DNA of 64,000 nucleotides, taken from the NCBI GenBank assembly GCA_019137255.1, contig WPDH01000017.1, forward strand, positions 1-64,000. The letters run 5' to 3'. This stretch comes from Corinectria fuckeliana. Lineage: Eukaryota > Ascomycota > Sordariomycetes > Hypocreales > Nectriaceae. How positions within the stretch are numbered: position 1 is the first letter of the stretch; each line of letters begins with the position of its first letter. The notes under the pieces are model-generated. The model was given only the letters and a program-made list of their open reading frames with translations. It made no database searches and was not told the DNA's origin. The translations under genes and the position numbers were made by a program. Shown here in pieces: positions 42,861 through 55,731 of the stretch.

Positions 42861-44103
42861 TTAGCTGCCAGGACTAAACAGCATCTCGAGCACATGCCCC
42901 TTGAACCACTCGCGGTCCTTGGCCCAAGCCTTGAGCAAGACTTCCTTGCCTGTCTCGAGAACCATTAGACTCTGCTCGGGAGTACCCCAGCCTGGAACCT
43001 GAGACCCCCAGCAGATCAAGTGGACGCCAACGTGGATGATGGCTCGGAAGGCATCGTGGGCGCCGAGGCCGCCATAGCCGTGCCCAAAGGCCCCGATAAG
43101 CCACTCGCCCGCGTCAATGTCCTTGTACAGCTTCAGCTGCCACAGCTCGGCGACCATCTGGCCCAAGTCCAGTGGCCGCACGCCCAGCTGGGCGAGTTCC
43201 CAGTCGATGACCCTCACAGGAGTCTGTCCTCCCTCCTCGATGGCCTCGTCGGGGAGCAAGACGCTGCATAGTCGTCAGTCAGTAGACGTGACCCATCCGA
43301 GGGAAGAACAGTACGAGGATGACAAACTCACTTGCCGGTCCAGAAGTCGCCGTGGATGACGTGTAGAGTCGTCTCATCCTCCAACTCGGCAGCAGCCATG
43401 TCGCAAATGTCCTGCAGGTCGGACTTGATGTCGCCTAGAACAGTCGGATAGCGATCGGCCATCTGCACGAGCCGCTTATAGTTAATTACATGCTTGAGAG
43501 CCTGCATCTTCTTGTTCCCTGCCAGGTTCTTGCGCAGAATTGCCTGCTCAGGCTGCTGGCTCCAGTCGTGGAACGAGCGAAGCCAGGCGCCGAGTCCGTC
43601 GCCAAGCTGCTGGCATTGTGGCTTAAGGGACTCGGGGGTGGGAGCGGCGTAGTGCTTGAGGGCGTACGTTTTGAGGCTTACGGCATTGACGAGATACTCC
43701 TGGACCTGCGTGTTGGTCTCCTGGTTGAAGTGATATACGGCGGGAGTTCTAATGAGTGTGGATGCAGTGGAAATGGGACGCAGCGGTGTGAGAAGGGCGA
43801 GACACTGTCGCTCAATGGCCTGGATACGAGCGTCAGATCGACGAGTAAGAGTCTACTGCGAGCGGTGAGTAGACATACACATCGAGAAGTAGCCAGCGGG
43901 AAGTCGGGATTCGTTGCGACATACGCCTCGCCTTGCTTGAGGACAACTCCGTCAGGGCACTCGGGAAGCGGCTTCTGGAGGACGGCGTGGTAAATGAAGT
44001 TTGCGGTGCCGCCACTGAGTTTCCTCAGGGACTCTGGGGCGTAGGGAGTGTCTCGGAGGGCTTGAATTATCTTGTCCTGAATGACCATCTGCGTGTCCGC
44101 CAT
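42861..44103 (-). CDS. Aminoglycoside phosphotransferase (APH)-like kinase
   Basis: This 371-aa protein of the APH/choline-kinase superfamily has exons 44103-43879, 43819-43332 and 43263-42861. The N-lobe contains LSGGTANFIYHAVL and a VVLKQGEAYVA segment with the likely ATP-binding lysine. The catalytic loop is VIHGDFWTGN, with the conserved Asp and Asn brought together across the third-exon junction. The metal-binding motif is VIDWELAQLG, followed by RPLDLGQMVAELW. Fungal members of this family are mostly uncharacterised small-molecule kinases. Similarity to methylthioribose-kinase-like or fructosamine-kinase-like enzymes is possible, but the substrate is unknown. No signal peptide is seen, so it is probably cytosolic. 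Confidence 0.85.
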
Positions 44104-46865
44104 TGTCGAGGTTGTGATGCGGCGGTGCCGTTCTACAGTGTACCGGAAAGGCAGTGAGTAAGCGAGAGACAGTGGGATGAACAGAAATCAAGGTTGTTAA
44201 TTATTAATAAATTATTATTATTAATATTTCAATATATTTCTATATTGTTCCAATCACGGCAGAGACGGAGAGTCTTAGCATCCCATTTTCCGCTAGAGCT
44301 TCTCGGCGATGACTCAAAGGTTGAACTTTAAGAGGAGAATCATGAACGAGGATGAAGCGGAAGAACAAGGCCGGAAGAAAAAACGCATGAGGCTAGAGCT
44401 AGACTGGACTACGAGGTGACTCAACGAGGAGATTAGCATCTGACGCAGCGTTGACACAACTAACCTACCTAGTTCACTAAGGGATATCAATCTCGTCATT
44501 GTTAGCCGTTGAACTATTCAGCCCGTGGAGATCCCGAGCCCTCACATGGGGAGATTGAGAGCGCGTGCTGGTTGGGGGATTCCATTTTTAGATGGGCCGA
44601 GACGATTGGCGAGAACCTAGGTTGTCCATGAAGTCCGATATTATTGTGCGGTTGCTGAACGGAGACACAGAGGCAAAAAAGCAGGCCAGGGTTCCAATAA
44701 TAGGATCGCCTGCAAAAAAGAACAGTGCCCCCCAACGCCTACCAAGACAAGGGAATGATGGGGCCATTAGCCGCTGTACTTGGTCTCACGATGTGGTCTC
44801 ACGATGGGTGAGCGACGTCCCAAGCGAGCCAAGGCTGTGTGTGTTTGGGGGGACCTGGAACCTGGAACGCGTTTGACAATTCGGGTATTTGGAGCGAGTG
44901 AATTGATTGAGCCCTGACAGTAGGTCATGGAGCCACTGCACTGGCGCCGAGATGGAGTCGCGGCGTCCCTTCAATTGGCGCTGATAAAGTTAAGTTGCCG
45001 CTCACTCTCTCGGAACTCATCATCATCAAATCGTCAATTACCCACCCGACTCCAGCTTGTCCGGCCCAGTCGATGATGGAAGGGGGAGCAGCAGCAGCAG
45101 CAGCAGCAAACTGTTTTACTGGCCTCCGCTTACAAGTGTTGTACTGCACTGCAACTGTACTGGGCTTGGACCGGGAATTGCGCCACCTGATGTAATGGAG
45201 CTGGTGATGCGCCCAACGCCACCTCTCGTGGGACGACTTGAGTGAATGACCAACTGCAGAGAGACCAGAGTAGAGGCTGAGGGGGAAAGAAAGAGAAAGA
45301 GTACGAATACGTTCGCGCATTGGCTCGGTGTGCTCTCTCTTCCCCTCCACTCACTCCTCTTTGCTTCCATCTTCCGTCTTCCGTCTTCTTTGGAACAAAC
45401 AGTGTCGTATTAATTAGTGCATCCCATGACTGCCGGAGCTCGGGAGGGAGGGAGCTCTACGGGATGCCATTATTCCTATTTCCATTTTCCTATTTTCCAA
45501 TGTACCTACTTAGGTACTTCAGGTAAGTAGGTAAGTAGCTAACTATAACCTGTAGGTAGTATCTACGCGCTCTCGTTGACGCCGTCAAGTTTGCAGTCGG
45601 AGTGCATACTAATCATTACTGACTGCTTCGTGCTATATCTGCTACCTTGCCGTTCATCCCGCAGTGATTCGTCACGAACTCCTGGGCGCTGAAACAAGGC
45701 CAGGCCGGGCGCTCAGAGGCCGACGCAATCCGTGAACCTTTCAAGGGGTCGAGCTAAAAGTACGCTCGCGGTACCTTGCTGTACGAAGTAGCGCTAGCCG
45801 TAGGTACTAAGTACGAAGACCGACACTGTACTCCGCGCCCCCGCGGCCAGATCCGAGGTACTAGCGAGACTGGCTCGGTCACCCGAAGTACTCTGCAAGT
45901 ACCCCGGGGCTTGGAGTCTGCAGATCCGTGACTTGGCTTTCTCTTTTAGTCCCCAACTCCATCGGTACGTACCGTCTGTAGAACGTTCGAAGTAGCCTGC
46001 GACAACCAGAAACAGTGCAACCTCGGCCGGTCAAAACACCCGCTTGCTCAGGTTTAGGTCCTCCTATCTCCCTTTTGTGTGTCCTCGCCTGGGCCTTCTT
46101 TTGTCTTGTCTCTCTTGTCTATCTACCTAAGCTAATCTACTCACTTGCTTCCCATTCCTGTACAAGCTTGCTTCTTTTTGCTCTTTTCCCTGTTCTGACC
46201 CTGTCCCGTCTGTCTCTCCTTCGAACGGCTTAATAAACAAACAACAGCAAACAACAACACCACTTATTGCTATCATCGTCATCACCACCGTCATCACAAC
46301 CACCATCACCATCACCATCACCGACCGACCATTCTCGCTGCAGACATTCCACCACCTACAAACAAACAAAAACATCTGGACGCACGTTACTCGCCTACCA
46401 ACCGCTAAACACACTCCCGGTCTACTTCTCATGCGACCTGCTGCTCCGAGCCCAAGCCCGATCCCTTCGCCTCCGTCATTGTTCATTCCCGCACCGCGCG
46501 TCTGCGTCTGCGTCTACGTCTACGTCTAATTACTGCCCCGGTACCTGAATCCTCCGTTCTGTTGCAGCACACCATCCCTGCTCATAGCCCCATTCCTTTG
46601 AGGGCCAAGCTTTCTTCGAGTCGCAACTCCTCCCACTTAAACCCACCTTGACCTCCACCTCCACCTCCGACTCCCCCGACATCTCCAGCTCTAATCTATC
46701 CTCCCACCGGAAACCGGAACCTGCTCTTTGCCGCCTGTCTCTGCTACGGTCCATCTGCTACGTTCCGCCGAATCCAACGCGACCTTCCCGACCTGTCCAT
46801 GCTGACGGCCTCGCCGCGACCGTCCTCTTCTACCTCCGTCCCTTATCCTCATTGCCACGAGTAAC
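44104..46865. other. Long spacer and 5' leader of the PH-domain gene
   Basis: No gene is supported in 2.7 kb. It holds an AT-rich patch at 44190-44250 (ATTATTATTAATATT-like) and a 13-bp tandem duplication at 44781-44806. An (AGC)n tract near 45090 and dense GTACCTACTTAGGTAC-type words at 45500-45560 follow. From about 46000 the sequence becomes pyrimidine-rich with CATCAC and GTCTACGTCTGC repeats, consistent with a long 5' leader for the gene at 46866. Confidence 0.5.
44781..44806. repeat. 13-bp perfect tandem duplication TGGTCTCACGATG
   Basis: Two exact, adjacent copies are seen in a non-coding spacer. They look like a replication-slippage product with no evident function. Confidence 0.85.
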
Positions 46866-48106
46866 ATGGCCGAATTCCTTGTTGAACGGAGCGCTCCGCG
46901 GGACATGGCTCCTTCTGGTGCTAAGCTCGATATTTCGACCCGCCCTCGTAGCAATTCCGCGCTCGACGCCTTCTCTCCTGTCAACAACGATGGCTGCTTC
47001 GAATTCGATCGTGTCCTGAAGAGCGGCTACGTACAGAAGCGCACGCAAAAGACAAAGGTTCGTGCTGCTCGACTTCGTTTCCCCCTTACCATCTTGTGCC
47101 CGTTCTGACCATTTCCATCTTACAGAAATGGAAGACTATCTACCTCGTCCTACGCCCCAACACCCTCTCCATGTACAAGACTGAAAAAGAGGACCGTCTA
47201 CGACACCAAATATACCTCTCCGAACTTACCGCCGTTACCGACCTCAAGGATCCTAAGCACAAACGACAGAACGTCTTCGGCCTCTTCTCTCCCTCTAAAA
47301 ACTACCACTTTCAGGCGCCTACACCACAAGATGCTCAGGAGTGGCTCGACCTGATACGGAGAGATGCCCGGATCGAGGAGGAAGAGGATGAGATGTTCCT
47401 GGCTAGCCCAAATGTCATGCGTTCATCCGCTGGCCCCGGGTCCGTTCCTCTCAGCAGCTCTATGGACCGCCTGGGCGATAACGAGCGCTTCCTTTCCAGC
47501 TCTCCCGAGCCACCCATGATGCCGCAACACAATTTCGCCTCCGGCCACCGCCGTCGCTCCTCCCTCTTCGAATCTTCAGGCCTCTCTGGCGCTGAGCTGG
47601 CCTCTCACTCCGACTTCTCCGACAACGAGGCCATTCGAATCCATGACCCGTCCATCGAAAGCCTCGCAGTGCAAGATCCTTCGCCAGGGACTGTGCGCCA
47701 GCCAGGGATGGGCATTGGATCCGCCAGCCAAACCAGCGTGTCCAACTTAGAACATGACCCAGACCGTGTCATTTGGCAGGGCAAACTATGGTTCCTCCGC
47801 ACCCGCCGCGGTGTCCGCCAATGGAAGGACAGATGGGCTGTCCTTCGCCCGCGCAATCTTATCCTGTACAAGGACGAGTCCGAGTACAAGGCTCAATGGA
47901 TTCTTCCTCTCCCCGCCGTCGTCAACGTTGTCGATATCGATCCTCTCGGCAAGAGTAAGAACCACTGCCTCCAGGTCATCACCGAGGAGAAGACGTACCG
48001 CTTCTGCGCACACGACGAGGAGGCCCTTGTTCAGTGCCTCGGCGCCTTTAAGAGCTTGCTCGCCAAGCGCCGCGAGCTCGAGGCCCGCGCTGCTGCTGCA
48101 TCATGA
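46866..48106 (+). CDS. Double pleckstrin-homology domain protein (Opy1-like)
   Basis: This 390-aa protein has exons 46866-47057 and 47126-48106. PH domain 1 covers about residues 50-145, with VLKSGYVQKRTQKTK-KWKTIYLVLRPNTLSMYK and ending at the invariant Trp of QEWLDLIRRDA. The intron splits this domain. PH domain 2 is at about 279-385 (IWQGKLWFLRTRRGVRQWKDRWAVLRPRNLILYKDE to ALVQCLGAFKSLLAKRRELEAR). The linker is Ser/Pro-rich. Yeast Opy1, which also has two PH domains, binds PI(4,5)P2 and the PIP5 kinase Mss4 at the plasma membrane. A lipid-sensing cortical role is inferred from that architecture. Confidence 0.88.
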
Positions 48107-49237
48107 TCTATCTGAATGGATGTGTGCGTTAGATTTGAGTTGCTTCCTGGAAGAGAGAAGAAAGGGCTTCAGAGGATGAAACAACCACGCCCTTTGTGCT
48201 GTTCTTGCACTATTGTTTACGAGTAATGACGATTAACGTTTTCTTTGTCGCTTTGTTTCAATTCCCCGTCCCCATGCTCCAAAGGACATCATAGGAACTG
48301 CGGAGTACTGCTTGGAGTTTACTGAGCGATTGTTGCCCCATGTTTGAGGAAATGGTTCATTTGTATAAGAATTCTCCGTGTATCTACCCTCAAAGTATCT
48401 AACCGACATCTTACAGGCGAACTCTGCCTAGAATATAGATAACCTGTCGGGACTGTCCACTTTACATTTCATATATGCAGATTTGCCACGACCACGAAAA
48501 ATCACGAAAAATCCAAGCCACACACACTAGAGTGAATACCAAGAACCCTATAGCCATCTTGCTGCATTGGTGCACGAGCCAAGAATTGATGTGACGGAGG
48601 GGTTGCCAGGATGCCACTGGCTGCTCTCTATACACGGTATGCTAAGGGCAAGGGCCAGCAAGCCTGTGTCTTGTGTTGGCCTACAGGTAGGTCACGGAAA
48701 TGATCTGCACTGTGGGATGGGTGAATGGCTGGGAGGGTTGGCCAACAAGTCTTGCTTCCTTGGTTGTCCTGCCGATGGATTGACCAACGCCTTTATCAGA
48801 TTCAAAATTAGCCCTTTGGGCGAACTAGTTTCCATGTACAAATACACTTAGACTCAAACCCCCAGTTCCCTACAAGAATCGTGTGCAACTGAGTTGTGTT
48901 CGCATTCGCCACCAAATTCGCCTCGAGTAGAATACTAATTCAAACGCCGGTTTGCAACCCATAATCAACTCAGCCCCGAGCCTGGTCAAAAGTCTCCTCG
49001 ATGACGATATAGCTGCGAAAAAAGCAAATTCAAGGGAGATTCTCGCTAATTAGTGCCCAAATGTTCTCGCCCGTGTTCCGCGCTTACGAGATGATATTGC
49101 GGTATTGCACCAACTTGATGGATAGAACTGTTAGGGAAGGGCACAATGACGACTTGCATTCACCCGTGAATGAATCCCATCTTGGTATCCAGGGGGGATG
49201 GTGGGACTTGCGTGTTCATTTCGTTGATTCTTGTCGT
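48107..49237. other. Convergent 3' spacer
   Basis: This lies between the PH-domain gene and the Med2-like gene. A 94-codon plus-strand frame at 48567-48851 has no family resemblance and is not called. Confidence 0.5.
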
Positions 49238-50129
49238 TCATGCATCATCCATAGCGCCGATGCCGAAGTAGGCAGTATCGGATTCGCCGTGTTCCATTAT
49301 GCCGAACGTCTCGTCGCGGTTATCCATCAGGTCTTCGAATGTATCCTCGCCGAGTCCACCTCCGTCCCCAAAGTCATTGCCGGTATCCATAAACAATAGT
49401 TCGTCAAATGTCGAGTCGGTAGTGTCCTCCTTCTTGGAATCCGCATTCTCCTGTGGCCACGAATCTCCCAGGTGTATCATGTTTGATGACACGTCCGGAT
49501 TCGCCATATTTCCTGCCTTGACTGAGTTCTCGGGGACGGGAGCCTGGGAGACGGGGTTATGGTTCGCCTGCTCACTGGACTCGGTGGGCAAAAGGTGGTC
49601 GAGTCCCATGAGGTTGTCGCCGCCATCAGCGGGCGCAAATGTTGCTAAGTCGAAGGATGGACCTTGGGAGGTGGGTGGGTTCTGATTGTCGTTGGTTGTT
49701 GGAGCGAGGGTAAACTCCATGTTAGTGAAGTTCAGTTCTTGATTGGACAAGTCTCCACCTGAAACGTCCATGTTGATGTCCACTGGCTTCTCTGACATGT
49801 CGGGCATGGGCGCCATTGGAGCAGGAGGTATAGTCGGCTCATGTTTGATGCTGACGGCCTCGGTAACGGATGTGGACGGAATGGAAGAAGGTGCCTCATC
49901 TTTTATTACGAGGTCGGTCCCGTTTATATCAGGAAGTCCCATACCCATGTCTGGGAACGGCGCAACTGGTTTGTTGATCTTGGTCTGTGTCATGAGTTGA
50001 TTATTAGGGGGCGGAGATGAGTCTAAATCAATGATCATGGGCTCCTTGGACTGTGACTCAATGGGTTGCGGTTGTTGGGATTTTGTGGCTGACTGCCGTT
50101 GCCGCTGCTGCTGTTGTGTCTGTTCCAAG

Positions 50130-50161
<32 letters not shown>

Positions 50162-50533
50162 TTGCTTTTGCTCCTGTATTTGTTTGAGGTCGCGGAGCAG
50201 AACGGATTTGGCTCTAATCTAGAATTTAAGTCAACGACCTGTTACGAGAACAAAGTGAACTACTTACGATATCGTGTTCAAGGTCGTCTAAGGCAGAATG
50301 AAACGTGCGGATTGTATCTGGTAGCTTAGACTGGAGAGAGCCATGCGCCTGGGCCACGTTTCCCTGACCATCCTTGCGAGAAGACCGAAGCGCCTTGCCG
50401 GTTTGAACAAGCTGTTGGAAGGCTGGTAAGTAACAGTTCTGAGAAGCATGAGGCCTGTTGGAAGTGTTCTTACCACATCGTTTACCATGAGCTGGAGGAC
50501 GTCCAAGGGATCCTGTGGCTTTTGAGACGCCAT
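49238..50533 (-). CDS. Med2-like Mediator tail subunit (tentative)
   Basis: This 394-aa protein has exons 50533-50474, 50411-50268 and 50218-49238. A short helical N-terminus (PLDVLQLMVNDV) is followed by LVQTGKALRSS and then TFHSALDDLEHDIIRAKSVLLRDL. A glutamine stretch at about 87-107 comes next, and the rest is a long disordered acidic region with D/E/N/S and hydrophobic patches such as FDELLFMDTGNDF and DTFEDLMDN. This arrangement (conserved LDDLExxI helix, Q-rich coil, acidic tail) matches fungal Mediator subunit 2 of the tail module, which receives signals from activators. Recognition rests on architecture and the short helical core, so the name is tentative. Confidence 0.6.
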
Positions 50534-52784
50534 TGTCTGGAACGCGAGACGTACTCCGTGGGCGTTTGTAGGAAAAGTCTATGGTAGAGGAGCGGCGGTT
50601 ACAGGGACATGTGATGTACACAATTGTATAGGATGGAGAGTGGGTGAAGTTGATGGAGCGACGTCGGAAGCCACAAAAGGTAAGAAGGGACCGGCTCCCC
50701 GAAGCTTTGGCCACCCGCAGAGACGCTCACGGAGATAGGTCACGTGATGACACCAAGCGTATAGTACTAGTATTACTATTCGTACTTACTACGCGGACAC
50801 TTGCAAGTTCATTGATTAATACGTAGCTGTCTGTGATGCGAGGCCTTGATGATGGAACGAAGAACAGTGCCCATGTGATGAGTACAAAGTGTTTGTAAGT
50901 TATTGGTGAATGGGAGTACTCTGGGAGCTTTGTCATTTTTGAGTGAAATGAAAATCGATTTGATTGTAGCATTAGTCTAACCTTGCAAGTTGGTGGCCAA
51001 AGCAGTGTCACACATAATAATTAGGAAGAGGCTGTAATAGTAAACGAACTATTATCATAAATCGAACGGAACTGGTACAAATCACATGGATCCTTCTAGC
51101 CTCACCTACCTAGGTACCTGTGTAGGCAGTGAAGGTGGTTTTGTTCCCCAGACTCTTGGGCAAGGCGCAATCTCCATCCCCGTGATTGCAATTTGGTCTC
51201 CCCCCTCCCTCAGCTCAACCAACACCGGGGCAGCATCCGGACCCCCCTGATCCTGCCAACGAATAGTGCCGATTTCTCGACGACGACGTGGGCGTCGTCG
51301 TCAGGCCATGCATGAATAATAATTCCAACCTGTGCTGTGCTACTTATGTTGGCGATCCTAGGCACTGTGCCCTGCCGCCCGTAGTTTACTTGTGGCCTGT
51401 CACCTATTCACCGACCTCGGTTGGACTTCGTTCTGGCTTGGGTTGGCAGCTCTCGGTAATATAGAAAGTCACATACATACAGCTAGTTGACAGAGGAAGT
51501 CCTCAAACCAAGCGGAGGAGTAGGTACGCCGACAACCCCCACCAACTCACTCCACCCCAGTTCTCTCACACGGTCACCGTCGTGGTATCGATCCAGCCCG
51601 TTCAACCCCTCCTGGCGCCACCTGTCACTTGGTTCTCGTCCCTGCCGCCTCCTTGCAAATCAAACCCTTGGGATGGAGCGTGCGCGCCCATCATCACCCA
51701 GAGGTTTCGACTCGAAGCTCGAGCTCGGGGCTTGGGGGAAATACTGACAAGTAATTAACCCAAAAGGCTGTACGACGAATAGGACACGAGAGATGCCCTG
51801 TGTACGTGCTAATATGGCCAACGTCCCATCCACGGGCAGATGCGTACCACGCAATTACCTTACGGAGGCGGTTGGTTATCAGCACGCCCCCCTCATCTCT
51901 CTCGTCTCATCACGCTGATGAGCTGGTGTTCACTCTCCGTTCCCTCTGTTCCCTCCTCCTGCTTGTCTGTCTGCCTGCTGTCTGCCTGCCTGATGATCCT
52001 GCCGTGCCGAACCTTACTTGACCTTGCCTTTTGCCTTACCTTATTTATTTATGACCTTGCCTACCTACCACCTATCGCACACTTGATTTTTTTTTCGAGA
52101 CACCATCGGAGCGGCGATTGCGATTTCTCGTCCCTTTTGCTGTTCTTCTCCTCTCGTCCCCTCGTGTCCGTTTCCTTTTATCGTTTCCTTCTTCCTTCTT
52201 CCTCTTTCCTACTCGTCCGTTTGCTTCTTCCTTTTCCCCGTTGACTGCCACCGGCTCTCGCCTTCACCTCCGCCCTCGACTTCGGTGCTCCGTCCGCCTC
52301 GGCGTTGGCCCCATTGTCACGTTAGGTTGCAAAGGTGCTGCCGTGTCCTGTTGACCGGCGACTCCATCTCATCTTCAGCTTCACTATCTTCTTCATTTTC
52401 CCACGTCCGGTATCCTCGAGGCCCTCGGTATCTCCTACCAAACGCTCGTCTATCGATTTCGCGCCCAGCTCGCCGTTCTTCTCGTATCGCTACATTTCCA
52501 CCTCGCGCACTCGTCGCCGCCGTCTCCCGTCACTCTGCAGTCCGCGAATTGCCCCTCCTGCGCCGCCCTGTGTCAACTGTCGAAGCTCGCTAGCTTCGTC
52601 AACTTGTCGTACCCCTGTCCTGTCAGGTACATCCAACGCCGCCGACCGCCGACCGCGCTCCACCTCGACCGTCCGACCATAGGTAGCCTTACGTTCATCC
52701 CCAAATCGCCTCCTGTCTCTCCCCCCTCCAAAGCCCAAATCTTCTCTCCGACTTCCGACCCCCGACCTCCAACAATCCTCTAGA
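50534..52784. promoter_or_regulatory. Divergent spacer between Med2-like and Pub1-like genes, with long pyrimidine-rich leader
   Basis: No gene is supported. GTACCTA words lie near 51100. From about 51850 to 52780 the plus strand is strongly C/T-rich (many TTCCTCTTTCC-type runs) and probably forms the leader of the RNA-binding protein gene. Several short ATG frames in it could act as upstream open reading frames. Confidence 0.5.
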
Positions 52785-54487
52785 ATGGCCGACGCCGGTG
52801 CTCAGTCCAACCCGGGCCAGCTGCCCCCCCCTCCCCAGCCCAACTCGGGCGCCCCTGGCTTCGAAGGCAATCAGAATGGCCAGCCCAACGCATCCCACCT
52901 CCCACCGCCGCCCCTGCATATCCCTCAGAACAACAACCCGATCCCGACGGCCATAACCTCGCCCTTGTCCGGCAACGACAATGGCGGCATGATGTCCCCC
53001 ACCAGCGCTGGCGGCTTTCGTCGCGCTGCCCCTGAACCCAACAAGCGCGCTCTCTATGTCGGTGGTTTGGACCAGCGCGTGACCGAGGATGTCTTGCGCC
53101 AGATCTTCGAGACGACTGGTCACGTCCAGAACGTCAAGATCATCCCGGATAAAAATGTGTGTATTTTGATTCCGCGGTATCAAGGACTGGCTGAAAGTAG
53201 TGCGTTGTGGCTAACACGCTTTCTTACCAGGCCAAGGGCTACAACTACGGATTTGTCGAGTACGACGACCCTGGCGCAGCTGAGCGCGCGATGCAGACCC
53301 TGAACGGACGACGGGTTCACCAATCGGTAAAATCCAGCCAACTGTGCGGACACTGGCCGACGAGTTCGAAAGCTGACATTTGGGAGCAGGAAATTCGGGT
53401 TAACTGGGCCTATCAGTCAAACACGACTAGCAAGGAGGACACCTCCAACCACTTCCATATCTTTGTGGGTGATCTGTCCAATGAGGTCAACGACGAGGTC
53501 CTTCTTCAGGCCTTTTCCGCTTTCGGCTCCGTCTCCGAGGCTCGCGTGATGTGGGATATGAAGACGGGCAGGTCTCGAGGCTACGGCTTTGTCGCTTTTC
53601 GTGACCGACCCGAAGCTGAGAAGGCTCTGAGCTCTATGGATGGAGAGTGGCTTGGCTCTCGTGCCATCCGATGCAATTGGGCAAACCAGAAGGGCCAGCC
53701 CTCCATGGCTCAGCAGCAGGCTATGCAGGCTATGGGCATGACCCCGACAACCCCGTACGGCCACCACCAGTTTCCCTCGCATGGCCTCGCTAGTTACGAG
53801 GTTGTGCTGACCCAGACTCCGAGCTGGCAAACGACGTGCTACGTCGGGAATCTGACCCCCTACACGACCCCCAACGATGTCGTGCCTCTATTCCAGAACT
53901 TCGGATTTGTCGTCGAGTCGCGGTTCCAGGCCGATCGGGGCTTCGCCTTCATCAAGATGGATACACACGAGAACGCCGCCATGGGCATTTGCCAAATGAA
54001 CGGTTACAACGTCAACGGCCGCCCGCTCAAGTGCAGTGTGAGCATCCTCATGTCTTCACCGCTCACACTATCGATCGATCGCTGACACATCTTCAGTGGG
54101 GCAAGGACAAGACGCCGAACCCCCAGGGCGGCGGCGGTGGGTTTGATCCCGCCCAGCAGTACAGCCCTCAAAGCGCCCAGACGCCCCAGGGCTATCCGGG
54201 CACTCCCACTTACTATCCTCAGTATGGCGGTAAGTTTGAGAAGCAGCGAGCAAATGTGGATAGACACACTAATGCCCTCCGAAGCAGCCCAGTACGGTGC
54301 GCAGCCTGGTAACTACCCTCCTCCTCAGACGGGATCGCCTGCGGGCTACGGAGGCTCGCCGATGGGATACGCCGGCCCTCAGAGTGCCGGAGGCTATGGA
54401 CGGGGTCAGCAGCCCCCCAATGCCGAATGGGCTCAGCCTCGCCCCGGACAGAACTTCAACAACGGATTTGGCGGTTATCAGCCGTAG
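52785..54487 (+). CDS. Pub1/TIA-1-type RNA-binding protein with three RRMs
   Basis: This 482-aa protein has exons 52785-53156, 53231-53326, 53390-54037, 54097-54229 and 54288-54487. A Pro-rich N-terminus (1-85) is followed by RRM1 (about 88-162, RALYVGGLDQRV and the RNP1 GYNYGFVEY). RRM2 is at about 175-250 (HIFVGDLSNEVND, RGYGFVAF) and RRM3 at about 300-372 (TCYVGNLTPYT, RGFAFIKM). The C-terminus is a Gly/Pro/Gln/Tyr-rich low-complexity domain, typical of stress-granule proteins. Yeast Pub1 and animal TIA-1 bind U-rich mRNA and control stability, translation and granule assembly. Two introns interrupt RRM1 and all junctions restore conserved residues. Confidence 0.95.
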
Positions 54488-55680
54488 GAGGCTAACGGAA
54501 AGTCCAAGCGAGTCAAGAAATGAAAGGGAGGATGATATGATTGCCGGGGGATGCATCAGCATGTTGTCATTTGAGATATCCATATTTCTGTGCAGCACCC
54601 CCCTTTTCTGTTTGTTCTTTTCTGTCTTTCGCGTACTCGGAGTTTCTTTCTTCTTCTCCTCTCTTTCTCTTTTGTTTGAGCCATGTACCCAGTGATTCCC
54701 GTGTGTTGCTCTTTGCGGGGTTGTCTTGCTTACGGCCAGCCATGCTGTGTGGATAATTTCTTTTCCTTCGTCATGCAAACAAAAGTCGGGAGCGCCATGT
54801 GTTTCTTTTATTTATGAGCGCCACCCCCAGGATACCTTTGAAAGCATCGGGTCAGGGCTAGTCTGGTATTTTGTCCGTTTCAAGTTTCCCCTTATCCTAT
54901 TGACGAGGTTATGAATGTTCCGTCTGATCTCTCTCATGAAGCGTTGATATTTCTACTTCCAACTTATGACCTGGCGACTGGCGGAAGCCCATGGAGCAAT
55001 CTGTATCTAGTGGTAAGATTTCTCGAATTTCTCTGGTTCGTTGGAAATTTCACTACACAAAGACGGCACAAGGACCGAATGGGGGAAATGAGGAAAAGGG
55101 GGAGAAGGAGAAGGAGAAAGAGAGCTGACAGCCTTGAGCAGTCTGCAGACTGAAAAGCCGAGGAGTTGCAAGCTGAGAAAGAGCGAGAAAAAAGAATAAT
55201 GAGTTGACGAGAAGCTGTTGCTTGTCTCAGGCTACGTGCCGGTAACATTGTCTCGTAACATAAACAGCACCTATTTGTATGTCTATACCTGCTCGTATAT
55301 AGGTATATAGTAGGACGACGTCGACGACGTAGCTGGGGAATTGCGAGTTGAGCAAGAATGAGGGCGCCGTGGACTGGCATTGTCACATGCCCTGAGGAGG
55401 CCATTCCCCGTGCCTTTTTGTTTTTGTTTACGAATGACAAGCGAGGTTTCAACGGGTGACGCAGCACATCAAAGGCATTGATGAGAGCTGCAGAGTGCAG
55501 ATGCCGACCATTCAGCTTGACTGGGCAGGGCTTGGATGACTTGGACCAAGCTCGACGCAAAGCCATCCCCACTTGGATGTCGTGGCGGCTGCTTGGTAGG
55601 TACATACCTTGGCGTTTTAGCTAGCCATGCTTGTAGGTCTCGTATGGCTGGAACGTTGTAACCAAGTTGGGAGCACACAC

Positions 55681-55731
55681 AGAGAAAGAGAAAGAGAGAG
55701 AGAGAGAGAGAGACAGAGAGAGAGAGAGAGG
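55681..55731. repeat. (GA)n microsatellite
   Basis: An almost pure AGAGAG tract, with AGAGAAAG at its left end and one AC interruption, lies in non-coding sequence. Confidence 0.9.

Noticed and set aside
42861..44103. Acquired antibiotic-resistance phosphotransferase
   Set aside because: The gene has three exons with fungal splice sites and belongs to the broad eukaryotic APH-like family; nothing indicates aminoglycoside resistance.
54964..55605. 213-codon minus-strand frame in the spacer downstream of the Pub1-like gene
   Set aside because: Arg/Leu/Ser-rich low-information translation, no recognisable motifs, and microsatellite-bearing surroundings.
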